DNA of 64,000 nucleotides from JBHIKY01 sp042139015. Lineage in GTDB: Bacteria; Bacillota; Bacilli; Bacillales; Marinococcaceae. A program made the translations under genes and the position numbers. Positions within the stretch are counted from its first letter, which is position 1. The number at the start of each line of letters is the position of its first letter. The notes under the pieces were generated by a model. That model was given only the letters and a program-made list of their open reading frames with translations, was not told the DNA's origin and did no database searches. The stretch covers positions 34,315 through 98,314 of the forward strand of contig NZ_JBHIKY010000013.1 of NCBI RefSeq assembly GCF_042139015.1, read 5' to 3'. Positions 53,394 to 61,495 of the stretch are shown one piece after another.

Positions 53394-55217
53394 TTAATTG
53401 AGATCATATTTCTTCAGCTTTCGATAAAAAGAGCTGCGTGGAATTCCAAGCTGCTCTGCAGCAGGAGATGCCCTGCCCCCATGCTGGCGGAGGGCTTTTT
53501 CAATATAATCTTTTTCCATCTGTTCTCTCGGGGAAAATTGCACCTTCGTCTCCCTGGCATCTTCAAACGGAGACAGATTCTGAACATGATTAAGAACACG
53601 ATGCGGTGAAGGAGATTCTCCCCTATATTCTGCATGAAGACCTTCAAGTGCGTTAAACAATTCACGGATATTGCCCGGCCAGTGATAGGATTGAAGCGCA
53701 AGCACTGCCTCTTTTTTCCACACCGCCTCCCATCCCTTTTTTTCAAAATAGTAATCCACCAGCGCTGGTATATCCTCCCTGCGTTCCTGCAAAGATGGGA
53801 GCTGCAGAGGGTATACATAAATTCGATAGTAAAGATCCTCCCGGAAAGTTCCTTCTTTTACGAGTTCGCCAAGGGAGCGGTTCGAAGCGGTCATTAATCG
53901 GAAGGATACCGGAACGGGCTTCGTACCTCCAACTGGGACAACATGTTTTTCCTGCAGAACCCTAAGAAGCACCACCTGCATAGAGGGAGAAATATCACCG
54001 ATTTCATCTAAAAACAGTGTGCCGCCATCAGCCTGCTGCACTTTCCCATCATAGCCATATTTTCTTGCTCCCGTAAATGCGCCAGCTTCATAGCCAAACA
54101 ATTCGCTTTCCAGTAGATTTTCTGGTACGGCTCCACAGTTTATGGCGACAAATGGGGCGCCTGGGCTTGTGCTTTCATGAATAGAGCGTGCCATCACTTC
54201 TTTTCCAGTCCCCGTAGCCCCTGCTATATGAATAGTCACCTCAGAGTGGACCGCTCGTGCTGCTTTTTCCAGTACAGCTTGAAATACTTTACTAGGCCCG
54301 CTGACGCCCTGATAATGTAGACTCTTTCTCCAGCCGCTCCAGTTCGATAGGGCAGGTGCCTGCTGATAAGGAATCCAATAGCCGATAACGTCCTTTTGAT
54401 ATTCCGAATAAATCGGATTTTTACAGGCTACGTCAATATTCTTCCCCAATTTATCATTTAGTTTTATGTCCAGCCTGTCCTCTAAATAAGGGGAAAAATA
54501 GACAACCCGGTGATTCCGGTTACAGAGAAGAAAGGGGGAGCTGTTTTTCACCTTTTCCTTTAATACATAGTTAAGGAGGGCAACTTCCTCATCCTTCATC
54601 ATCTGCTTGTATTTGTGCTCTATCGCATAGGCTGCAGAGACAACCGTTCCTAATAAATGTTCATGATAACCCGGGGCATACTGGCTGGAAATATCGAGTA
54701 CCCCCAGTATTTCTCCATTTTCATCCCGGATCGGTGATGCAGAACACCCCCAGCTCTGCGAAGCCACTGAAAAATGCTCCGGTCCGTTTACCGTAATTGG
54801 CTCCCCTATCGATAGTGCCGTACCGATAGCGTTTGTGCCCACCTGCTCCTCGGTCCATTTTACCCCTTCCATAAAATTAATACTTTCTGCATATGCTTTA
54901 GCTTTCGCTTGTCCAAGCATCCTCAGCACATACCCCTCTCTGTCAATTAAGAGAAGTATGACACTTGTTTCAGCATACATTGATGACAATTTTTCCATAA
55001 ACGGCTCCGCTAAACTTAACAGGCGGTGATTGTTTTCCCGACGTTTTTCAAGGGCGCTTTGTTCCAAAAGCATTGTCCCTTTTCCGTTATAAGGGTCCAC
55101 CCCGCGCTTTCTGCAGTGAAACCAGGACGATGCGATTCTTTTGTTCATCCGCGAGGAATCCAATGCCCCTTCCCTCACAAACCTCCGCCAATTTTCCTTT
55201 GTAACCTGTTCATTCAT
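53394..55217 (-). CDS. acoR: Sigma-54-dependent activator of acetoin catabolism
   Basis: 607 aa from ATG 55217 (GAGGTG 11 bases before; the longer frame to 55325 covers the promoter). N-terminal GAF-type sensor (about residues 40-200), AAA+ domain with Walker A GATGTGKEV, the sigma-54 contact loop GAFTGA, Walker B GGTLFLDEIG, and a C-terminal Fis-type HTH (QHGGRASPAAEQLGIPRSSF). Binds acetoin and activates acoA transcription in B. subtilis. A cre-like site covers its own promoter region. Confidence 0.9.
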   Translation of the reverse strand: MNEQVTKENWRRFVREGALDSSRMNKRIASSWFHCRKRGVDPYNGKGTMLLEQSALEKRRENNHRLLSLAEPFMEKLSSMYAETSVILLLIDREGYVLRMLGQAKAKAYAESINFMEGVKWTEEQVGTNAIGTALSIGEPITVNGPEHFSVASQSWGCSASPIRDENGEILGVLDISSQYAPGYHEHLLGTVVSAAYAIEHKYKQMMKDEEVALLNYVLKEKVKNSSPFLLCNRNHRVVYFSPYLEDRLDIKLNDKLGKNIDVACKNPIYSEYQKDVIGYWIPYQQAPALSNWSGWRKSLHYQGVSGPSKVFQAVLEKAARAVHSEVTIHIAGATGTGKEVMARSIHESTSPGAPFVAINCGAVPENLLESELFGYEAGAFTGARKYGYDGKVQQADGGTLFLDEIGDISPSMQVVLLRVLQEKHVVPVGGTKPVPVSFRLMTASNRSLGELVKEGTFREDLYYRIYVYPLQLPSLQERREDIPALVDYYFEKKGWEAVWKKEAVLALQSYHWPGNIRELFNALEGLHAEYRGESPSPHRVLNHVQNLSPFEDARETKVQFSPREQMEKDYIEKALRQHGGRASPAAEQLGIPRSSFYRKLKKYDLN

Positions 55218-55278
55218 TACTGATTTGTCACCTCTTTCAAACGCATCAGATACGAAGAGACAGTCTGCTTTTCTTCTA

Positions 55279-55300
55279 ATTATAAATGATAGCGCTTTCT
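55279..55300 (-). promoter_or_regulatory. acoR promoter region with overlapping cre-like site
   Basis: On the minus strand a TATAAT -10 (55284-55279) is preceded by AGAAAGCGCTATCA (55300-55287), which matches the cre consensus at 13 of 14 positions and would sit in the promoter spacer. Direct CcpA repression of acoR is known in B. subtilis. Confidence 0.6.
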
Positions 55301-55469
55301 TTTTATATAAGAAAAAGATAAGCATCCTGGCGTTACAAACATTTTAAAAATAAACTTCCTTGAAGTGCAAGTAAAAGCCTGCCGGGCGATCGGAAAACAG
55401 TTCATTTTAATAGAATAGCGGATCTCATGTCCGCACAATTCATCGGGATCATCTGATTTAGCAGCAGTC

Positions 55470-56294
55470 TCAGGCATTGGTTCTTCGAAAACTTATGGTG
55501 GCTAAAAGAATAAGTATTATAGTAAAACAGAGAATGAATATAATTTCTTCAAATATCGTAACCTGTCTTCCAAATACACTCAAATTCAAACCCATTGCGT
55601 CCCGGACCAGTGGAGAAAGACTTTCTACATCTATCATAAGCTTTTTCATCACATCGACTCCGTAGGTTACAGGGTTTACTTTGACAATGACGTTCATCCA
55701 GGACGGCATGTTGTTTACCGGGAACAGCGCTCCTGATAAAAAAATCATAGGCATTACCAGCACCTGTACGATTAGCTGAAAGCCCTGGGTCGATTTTAAA
55801 AAGCTCGCAATCAGCAGTCCGAGAGAAGAAAGAGCACATGCAAGGAGGAACATAAACGGCAGCACCTGCAGGATAGAGACGATACTATAATTTATCCCGA
55901 GAAAAGGAATCAGCAGGAACATCATCACACCCTGCATAAAAGCGACAGATGAGGCTCCAAGCATCTTGCCGACCGCAATATTCACTCTGGAAATCGGCGA
56001 AACAAGAATTTCTTTCATATATCCAAACTCTTTGTCCTGAATAACGGATAAAGAGGAAAATACGGAGGTCATCAGGAGAGTCATTGCTACAATGCCCGGG
56101 AATACAAATTCAACGTAATTAAAATCCCCCGCACCGTTCATTCCGCTCCCAATCAAGCTCTTCATCGTTCCGCTCATACCGCCGCCAAATATTAATAAAA
56201 ACAATATTGGCATTGTGAATGAACCAAATAGTCTTGCCCGGTCTCGAAAAAACTTCGTCATATCGCGATACCAGATCGCATAAATACCTTCCAT
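55470..56294 (-). CDS. ABC-2 family transporter permease (drug/ion exporter type)
   Basis: 274 aa from ATG 56294 after GAGGGGGG. Six membrane segments; a cytoplasmic stretch VIQDKEFGYMKEILVSPISR is the conserved ABC-2 loop, and FLSGALFPVNNMPSWM lies between later spans. Partner of the ATPase encoded just upstream (stop 13 bases before). Acts as an exporter, probably of a toxic compound. Confidence 0.85.
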   Translation of the reverse strand: MEGIYAIWYRDMTKFFRDRARLFGSFTMPILFLLIFGGGMSGTMKSLIGSGMNGAGDFNYVEFVFPGIVAMTLLMTSVFSSLSVIQDKEFGYMKEILVSPISRVNIAVGKMLGASSVAFMQGVMMFLLIPFLGINYSIVSILQVLPFMFLLACALSSLGLLIASFLKSTQGFQLIVQVLVMPMIFLSGALFPVNNMPSWMNVIVKVNPVTYGVDVMKKLMIDVESLSPLVRDAMGLNLSVFGRQVTIFEEIIFILCFTIILILLATISFRRTNA

Positions 56295-56307
56295 GCTGTT
56301 TCCCCCC

Positions 56308-57246
56308 TCACCCTTCGTTCTCTGTTTGATGAATATCCCTGCCGGTAAACGTAAGAAATACATCATTCAGTGTCGGCTTACGAATATTTAAGCTCTGAAT
56401 CGGCAGTTCAAGCTCTTTTATCAGTGTAGAAATAACCTCGTCACTGCTTTTTACTTTTAACCGGATCACACCGTCCTTTTCATATGCTTCAATATATTCG
56501 ACTCGTTCCTTTATTTTCTCAAGTGCTAGTTTATTATCCTCTGTCATTAACTCGATGATGTCACCGCCCACTTGTTTTTTCAGTTCGCGCGGTGTGTTAA
56601 TGGTTATTATTTCGCCATGGTCCATTATGGCAATCCGGTCGCTGATTTCAGCTTCATCGAGATAATGGGTAGTCAGAAACATCGTAATGCCCTCTTTTTC
56701 TTTCAGGCGCAGAATATATTCCCAGATGTGCGCTCTCGTCTGCGGGTCCAGCCCGACAGTCGGTTCATCAAGAAAAAGAACTTTTGGATAATGCAGCAGG
56801 CCCCTGGCAATTTCAAGCCTTCGTTTCATCCCGCCGGAAAACGTTTCTACCCGCTTTTCTTTATTTTCCACAAGATCAACAATCTCGAGCACCTCATGGA
56901 TGCGTTTACTTCTTTCCGACTTTGGTACATTGTAAAAGCGGCAGTGTAACAGTAAATTCTCTCCCGCTGTCAGCTTTTCATCGAGCGTGTTTTCCTGAAA
57001 AATAATGCCGATGCTTTTTCTCACTTCATTTCGCTGCTTTTTCACGTTATATCCATTAATGTGAATGGAACCGCTCGTCGGTGCAAGCATCGTACAAATC
57101 ATATTAATAGTGGTACTTTTCCCAGCGCCGTTTGGTCCCAGAAATCCAAAGATCTCCCCCTGTTTTACTTCAAAATTAATATCCTTCACCGCATCTAAGT
57201 CTTTATACGTTTTCTTTAAATCGCGGACCTCTATAATATTAGACAT
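56308..57246 (-). CDS. ABC exporter ATP-binding protein (DrrA/daunorubicin type)
   Basis: 312 aa. Walker A GPNGAGKST, Q-loop IIFQENTLDEKLT, signature FSGGMKRRLEIARG, Walker B VLFLDEPTVGLDPQTR and H-loop TTHYLDEAE; C-terminal DrrA-type domain follows from about residue 225. Divergent from a MarR regulator with a 22-bp palindrome in between, which implies induction by the exported compound. Confidence 0.9.
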   Translation of the reverse strand: MSNIIEVRDLKKTYKDLDAVKDINFEVKQGEIFGFLGPNGAGKSTTINMICTMLAPTSGSIHINGYNVKKQRNEVRKSIGIIFQENTLDEKLTAGENLLLHCRFYNVPKSERSKRIHEVLEIVDLVENKEKRVETFSGGMKRRLEIARGLLHYPKVLFLDEPTVGLDPQTRAHIWEYILRLKEKEGITMFLTTHYLDEAEISDRIAIMDHGEIITINTPRELKKQVGGDIIELMTEDNKLALEKIKERVEYIEAYEKDGVIRLKVKSSDEVISTLIKELELPIQSLNIRKPTLNDVFLTFTGRDIHQTENEG

Positions 57247-57269
57247 ACAATCACCTGAGCTTCCCCTCG

Positions 57270-57291
57270 ATAGTTATGATATCATAACTAT
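57270..57291. promoter_or_regulatory. 22-bp perfect palindrome, probable MarR operator
   Basis: ATAGTTATGAT is followed directly by its exact reverse complement. It sits midway between the divergent exporter and MarR genes (24 and 47 bases from the two start codons). Confidence 0.75.
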
Positions 57292-57338
57292 ATTATTACC
57301 ATTGCTGTGAACAATGTCAATTTATTAAGGAGTGACTA

Positions 57339-57785
57339 ATGAAACAAAATAATAGAAGAATGATCGCTGAAGAATTGCTTGCTATTTTCCCGCTGATCAA
57401 TAAAAAACTATTTCCGCCTGTTCATACTCTGCCAGACAGCAATTTGAATATTACTCATTTTTTCATTTTAAAGACACTCGAAAGAGACGGGGCGATTCCC
57501 ACAACCGAAATCGGGAAAAAGCTTTCGATTTTAAAATCGAATCTCTCACCGCTTGTAAATAAACTAAAGAGTATGGAATACGTAACAACCTGCACGGACG
57601 AGAAAGATCGCCGCATTAAATATATTCAGCTGACTGCTAAAGGAAAGGCTTTTTTAGACGAGAGAAAACAGATGCTGCAGGATGAAATCCAGCTTCGGCT
57701 GGCGCCTCTTGATGACAATGATCTAGAAACGTTAAGCCAATCTGTGCAGCAGCTTGGTTTCATTATTTCTAAGCTCGAAAGCTGA
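57339..57785 (+). CDS. MarR-family transcriptional regulator
   Basis: 148 aa winged helix: ITHFFILKTLERDGAIPTTEIGKKL, SILKSNLSPLVNKLKSMEYV (recognition helix) and the beta wing TCTDEKDRRIKYIQLTAKG with the conserved Asp-Arg-Arg. AAGGAGTG precedes the ATG. Expected to repress itself and the divergent ABC exporter through the palindrome between them. Confidence 0.9.
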   Translation: MKQNNRRMIAEELLAIFPLINKKLFPPVHTLPDSNLNITHFFILKTLERDGAIPTTEIGKKLSILKSNLSPLVNKLKSMEYVTTCTDEKDRRIKYIQLTAKGKAFLDERKQMLQDEIQLRLAPLDDNDLETLSQSVQQLGFIISKLES

Positions 57786-57872
57786 CGAAAGACCTTTAGA
57801 GAGTGTACGGCTGTTTTTGAATATGTGAAACTGTGGTAAACTTAAGTATATTGTCGCAGGGGGTAAGCGTTT

Positions 57873-58715
57873 ATGAAGTCGGCTTTACGTAATATCAAGA
57901 AAAAATATATCGTTCTCGGTTTCGCTTTTTTCTTGATGACAGGGTTTTTTTCTCTGTCTGAAGACAAGCCCACAAACTCCCAGTCAGCTTCCGAGCTGAC
58001 CCCGACTGTATTTGTTCATGGATTTAAAGGCGGACCGCAGTCATTTGGGACAATGATCCATCGCCTTGAAGAAAAAGAGTGGGGATCGGAAGGGATGGTT
58101 TTTCATATCTCCGCCGATGGAGATATACAGGTAACAGGAGATTTTTCGGGAAAGAAAAACCCCTCCATCCAGATCCTTTTTGAAAATAACCGTGCCAGAC
58201 TGGCCGATCAAACCATTTGGCTGCAGGAGGCCATGACCATGCTGCGCAGCACCCATGATATTCAACAAGTTAACCTTGTCGGTCATTCCATGGGGGGACT
58301 TACTTCTACAAATTATTTACTCAATAATGAAGATGGCAATTATCCCGAGGTTGAAAAGCTTGTGGTCATGGGAAGTCCTTTTAAAGGAATTCATATGGAA
58401 GAGTATTTTGAAGTGAATTATGGAGAAGCAACGAAAGATCTGCACCCACAGTCAGAAGCACTGACATCTATGGTAGATAATAAAGCACGATTTGATGAAG
58501 AAACTCTGGTCCTTGCGATTGCCGGCCAGACAACGATAGAGCCTGCTACCGACAATCTTGTCACGGTGGAAAGCGCCTTTGGCATTAGGGACATCGCCCG
58601 AACTGATCAATATTCCGAAGAGATGTTTCGTGATAAAATGGCAACTCACTCTGGCCTTCATGAGCATCCTGGAGTCGACAAAACGGTAGCTGAATTTTTA
58701 TGGGAATCAAAATAG
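57873..58715 (+). CDS. DUF915-type alpha/beta hydrolase with N-terminal membrane anchor/signal
   Basis: 280 aa. Basic residues 1-12, hydrophobic stretch about 13-30 (signal peptide or anchor), then PTVFVHGFKGGPQSFG, nucleophile elbow GHSMGG (Ser near 140), and a C-terminal HSGLHEHPGVDKTVAEFLW region with the likely catalytic His. Similar Bacillaceae proteins are annotated as extracellular lipase-like hydrolases without known substrate. A strong terminator follows. Confidence 0.75.
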   Translation: MKSALRNIKKKYIVLGFAFFLMTGFFSLSEDKPTNSQSASELTPTVFVHGFKGGPQSFGTMIHRLEEKEWGSEGMVFHISADGDIQVTGDFSGKKNPSIQILFENNRARLADQTIWLQEAMTMLRSTHDIQQVNLVGHSMGGLTSTNYLLNNEDGNYPEVEKLVVMGSPFKGIHMEEYFEVNYGEATKDLHPQSEALTSMVDNKARFDEETLVLAIAGQTTIEPATDNLVTVESAFGIRDIARTDQYSEEMFRDKMATHSGLHEHPGVDKTVAEFLWESK

Positions 58716-58748
58716 CACAAGTGAAGCAAACAGACTTAATAAAAACTG

Positions 58749-58797
58749 AACTCCCCTCCAGGTAGACAGATTGTCCTGGCGGGGAGTTTGTTTTTTG
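58749..58797 (+). terminator. Terminator after the DUF915 hydrolase gene
   Basis: Arms AACTCCCCTCCAGG (58749-58762) and CCTGGCGGGGAGTT (58775-58788) followed by a T run. Confidence 0.9.
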
Positions 58798-58910
58798 TGG
58801 CAAAAAGTATGTTTATTTTTGAAGAAATAGTTGGAGAAATAGATTCAACCAGGTAAAAGCTCACCTCATAGTTTTCAAGGACCCGGCTTCTCTTTTTTAG
58901 ACAGCTATAA

Positions 58911-59150
58911 TTTTATAAGAACCCTAGTTTATCAGCCGCCGCCAACCTTTTAATGTTTCATATATTACAGAAAGGAGAGGATGCCAATGAAAAGAAAATT
59001 AGCAGTAAATAATTTCAGAGGTTCGAGAAAGAATTCAAAGAGAAAATGTAACCACAACTATTATGAAGATACTTCTCTAAAAAAAAATTGTGAGAAAAAG
59101 GTTGCAAAGTGTATAGAATATAAAAAATGTTCATGTTTAGGACCGCGTGG
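58911..59150 (+). repeat. Upstream copy of a duplicated collagen-gene head
   Basis: The leader and first ~55 codons of the collagen-like gene (second copy about 59503-59755) occur here as a diverged direct repeat, including the leader segment AGTTTATCAGCCGCCGCCAA and TTTCATATATTACAG just before the ribosome binding site. Confidence 0.8.
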
Positions 59151-59292
59151 TACTCACGGGCTACTGGACCGATGGAAGCTAATGGATTAAGAAAATTTGG
59201 GCTATAGTTTTAAATTCAAGTCACAAATTGCAGCGAAGTACGGTTTCATTAACTATTAACGGGGCTGTAACAAAAGTCATTTACAATAAGAA
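58987..59292 (+). pseudogene. Truncated collagen-like exosporium protein (first copy)
   Basis: Starts MKRKLAVNNFRGSRKNSKRK and keeps the Cys/Lys-rich head (NCEKKVAKCIEYKKCSC), but right after GPRGTHG the frame shifts and stops at 59190. In the other frame the DNA continues GATGPMEANG, so only a stub of the collagen region is left. Further on, a frame reads STVSLTINGAVTKV, resembling the C-terminal jelly-roll of such proteins. ATG 58987 is used because AGGAG lies nine bases before. The intact paralogue is at 59581. Confidence 0.75.
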
Positions 59293-59293
59293 C

Positions 59294-59331
59294 ATGGAGT
59301 GAGGATGAGTCCAATCCTCACTCCATTTTCA
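59294..59331 (+). terminator. Terminator after the truncated collagen-like gene
   Basis: Perfect 13-bp stem ATGGAGTGAGGAT/ATCCTCACTCCAT, seven-base loop, then TTTTC. Confidence 0.9.
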
Positions 59332-59580
59332 TGCAATTTCATGAAAGACAAATATTACATTCTTTGAATGAGAAAACAGATCCAATGCGTAGTCAAAATG
59401 CGAAGACTCCTGGTCGCCTTACGCTACAATCGAAATGTCGTGTTTTATATTCAAAAAAGCACTTATGAAATTGATTCAACTTTTATATTAAAAACAATCA
59501 GCGATTTTATAAGAATACTAGTTTATCAGCCGCCGCCAACAATCTAAAGTTTCATATATTACAGAGAGGAGGATATGCCA
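59332..59580. other. Gap between the collagen-like copies
   Basis: No gene seen. The last 75 bases are the duplicated leader of the second copy. TTTCATATATTACAG precedes the ribosome binding site in both copies. Confidence 0.5.
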
Positions 59581-60669
59581 ATGAAAAGAAAATTAGCAGT
59601 GAATAATTACAGAACTTCAAAAAATAACTCAAAGAGAGAATGTAACAATTGTCATGAATATAGTTCTGGAAAACGAAATTGTAAGAAAAAGGTTGCTAAG
59701 TGTATTGAAGTTGAAAAATGTTCATGTTTAAAGCGAGGACCGCGTGGACCACGCGGTCCTCAAGGACCACAGGGGCCAATCGGACCTACTGGGCCTACTG
59801 GCGCCACTGGCGCTGATGGTGCTACCGGGGCCACTGGACCGGCTGGACCGGCTGGCGCCACGGGAGCTGCTGGCGCTGATGGCTTTACCGGAGCCACTGG
59901 ACCGGCTGGCGCCACAGGTGCCGCTGGTGCTGATGGCGCTACCGGAGCCACTGGACCGGCTGGCGCCACAGGTGCCGCTGGTGCTGATGGTGCTACCGGA
60001 GCCACTGGACCGACTGGACCGGCTGGCGCCACAGGTGCCGCTGGCGCTGATGGTGCTACCGGAGCCACTGGACCGACTGGACCGGCTGGCGCCACGGGAG
60101 CTGGCGCTACCGGAGCCACTGGACCGACTGGACCGGCTGGCGCCACGGGTGCCGCTGGTGCTGATGGCGCTACCGGAGCCACTGGACCGGCTGGCGCCAC
60201 AGGTGCCGCTGGTGCTGATGGTGCTACCGGGGCCACTGGACCGACTGGACCGGCTGTTGGATTAACCGAATATGGTTATATTTATAATTTCAGTGCACAG
60301 GTTGTAGCACTTGAAGCCCCCGTGCTTTTTGACACGACTGGCGTAACAACACCTGGAATTACTCATACGCCGGGCACCTCCGACATTAATGTAACTACTG
60401 CGGGAGACTACGAAGTTACGTTCTCGGTTTCTGGAGTAGAGCCGAACCAGTTTACACTATTTTTAAATGGTGCACCGGTCGCAAATACTGTTTATGGTTC
60501 TGGTGCCGGTACTCAGCAAAACTACGGTCAGTCTATCATTACTATAGCAGCAGGTGATGTTCTTACTTTGCATAATCACACCTCTGCTGCTGCAGTTACG
60601 CTGCAGACCCTGGCTGGAGGCACAGTAGTAAACGTTAACGCTTCTATTGTAATCAAAAAATTAGATTAG
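59581..60669 (+). CDS. Collagen-like repeat protein with BclA-type C-terminal domain (probable spore surface)
   Basis: 362 aa from ATG 59581, eight bases after GAGGAGG (ATG 59575 is too close). Domains: a basic Cys-rich head (residues 1-52), about fifty Gly-X-Y triplets (GPRGPRGPQ, then GATGPAGPAGATGAAGAD units, roughly residues 53-222) and a C-terminal beta-rich domain of about 135 residues starting EYGYIYNFSAQ and ending NVNASIVIKKLD, like the trimeric BclA tip. The triplet register breaks once (GATGAGATG, near base 60100), where about five codons are missing from a repeat unit. Exosporium or spore-coat filament is the inferred location. Confidence 0.85.
   Translation: MKRKLAVNNYRTSKNNSKRECNNCHEYSSGKRNCKKKVAKCIEVEKCSCLKRGPRGPRGPQGPQGPIGPTGPTGATGADGATGATGPAGPAGATGAAGADGFTGATGPAGATGAAGADGATGATGPAGATGAAGADGATGATGPTGPAGATGAAGADGATGATGPTGPAGATGAGATGATGPTGPAGATGAAGADGATGATGPAGATGAAGADGATGATGPTGPAVGLTEYGYIYNFSAQVVALEAPVLFDTTGVTTPGITHTPGTSDINVTTAGDYEVTFSVSGVEPNQFTLFLNGAPVANTVYGSGAGTQQNYGQSIITIAAGDVLTLHNHTSAAAVTLQTLAGGTVVNVNASIVIKKLD
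59740..60255 (+). repeat. In-frame tandem repeats of 54/63 bp encoding collagen triplets
   Basis: Near-identical units built on GGCGCCACAGGTGCCGCTGG and GCTACCGGAGCCACTGGACC segments. The units differ by whether one or two GGACCG(A/G)CT triplet pairs are present, which indicates slippage or unequal exchange. Confidence 0.9.
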
Positions 60670-60683
60670 ACATTATAAGGAAT

Positions 60684-60718
60684 AGGGAGGAGGAGAAATT
60701 CACCTCCCTCCTTTTCTA
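60684..60718 (+). terminator. Terminator of the collagen-like gene
   Basis: Arms AGGGAGG (60684-60690) and CCTCCCT (60703-60709), then CCTTTTCTAT. Confidence 0.7.
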
Positions 60719-60809
60719 TACATAGACTCTCGGTATTCAAAATCTGTTTATCCTTCAAGCTTTTTACTTGACTGGTGGGAAGCAGTTCTATGATTACCGT
60801 TCTGCTTTT

Positions 60810-61019
60810 TTATTTTACAATATGTTTTACTCGCCCTACCTGGCCATCCTCTAACCTCACCTTAATACCGTGGGGATGATTCGCCGATTTTGTCAGCAGG
60901 TCTTTTACAACACCCCTGGTTAGCTCTCCTGTCTGTTGATCCTTTTTTAACACTATGTCTACTTTATCACCTGGTTTAATCTGATTTCGCTTCTGTCCAT
61001 TCACTTGGCCTTTCCTCAT
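60810..61019 (-). CDS. ywbE: YwbE-family protein
   Basis: 69 aa. Matches YwbE/DUF2196 almost throughout: NGQKRNQIKPGDKVDIVLKK, GVVKDLLTKSANHPHGIKVRL, DGQVGRVKHIV. Small basic protein of SH3-like beta type; function unknown. ATG 61019 follows GGAAATGAGG-like weak site. A terminator-like hairpin lies in its upstream region at 61093-61125. Confidence 0.9.
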   Translation of the reverse strand: MRKGQVNGQKRNQIKPGDKVDIVLKKDQQTGELTRGVVKDLLTKSANHPHGIKVRLEDGQVGRVKHIVK

Positions 61020-61092
61020 TTCCGTTGTAATTCTTGTATGTAGTTATCATACCACGCTCGTAAATGTATTTACCATATAGTGCGTAAGTGTC

Positions 61093-61125
61093 AAAAAATC
61101 CACACCTTTGAATGAAGATGTGGAT
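61093..61125 (-). terminator. Orphan terminator-like hairpin upstream of ywbE
   Basis: Arms ATCCACA and TGTGGAT, 14-base loop, followed on the minus strand by TTTTTTGAC. No minus-strand gene ends just before it. Confidence 0.5.
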
Positions 61126-61223
61126 CTCTTATACTAACTAGAAAAGATAGAGAGGAATCATGTTCATCTGGCATTCCACCGCCTCCTTTTTAGTTAGCTC
61201 TGTTATACGTGATTGTTTGATTG

Positions 61224-61332
61224 TAGAAAAATCTGCGAGACTCCTATGGGACCAGCGTCGGCCGAAGATCATCGGGTGATTTTCCCGAGGAGCTGAGGCG
61301 GCGCCCTTGGAAAACGAGCGGTTATTTTTCTA
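61224..61332. repeat. Bacillaceae-type palindromic intergenic repeat, degenerate
   Basis: Ends TAGAAAAAT and ATTTTTCTA are inverted repeats; the inside has GCGAGACTCCTATGGGA, GGCCGAAGATC and CGAGGAGCTGAGGCGG, resembling the GAGACTCC-TGCGGGA...GACGAGGAGGCT repeats scattered in many Bacillaceae genomes. A shorter piece (CCCGCGGAAAGTGATGCG) is at about 43272-43300. Confidence 0.55.
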
Positions 61333-61438
61333 AATCATCAATAAAAGATAACAGAGTATCTATTGAAGATAAGTAAAGTATGGCACCTTCAAGAGCTTAA
61401 AGAAGTGTGTTTGTTTTGACGCTTACTATAGTGCAATG

Positions 61439-61476
61439 AAAAACCAGGTGCGGGAAGGGGGTGGCCCGGCACCTGG
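61439..61476 (-). terminator. Terminator of the htrA-like gene
   Basis: Arms CCAGGTGC (61444-61451) and GCACCTGG (61469-61476), with TTTTTCATT following on the minus strand. Confidence 0.85.
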
Positions 61477-61495
61477 CGGCAGATTACAAATCTAT

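Larger units (their letters stand above)
61020..61495. other. Gene-free region between ywbE and htrA-like gene
   Basis: 476 bases. Holds an orphan minus-strand terminator (61093-61125), a degenerate Bacillaceae repeat (61224-61332) and the htrA-like gene terminator (61439-61476). No coding region was supported. Confidence 0.6.

Noticed and set aside
59557..59580. TTTCATATATTACAG before both collagen-like copies as a sigma-K type -10 box
   Set aside because: CATATATTA fits the -10 consensus, but it touches the ribosome binding site, leaving no room for a leader. A promoter further upstream is more likely.
59744..60265. Long open frames in the +2 and minus frames across the collagen repeats (PLDRLA.. 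and APVAPS.. repeats)
   Set aside because: They arise because the GC-rich tandem repeat has no stops in several frames. They lack ribosome binding sites, and the collagen frame has head, triplets and tip domain.
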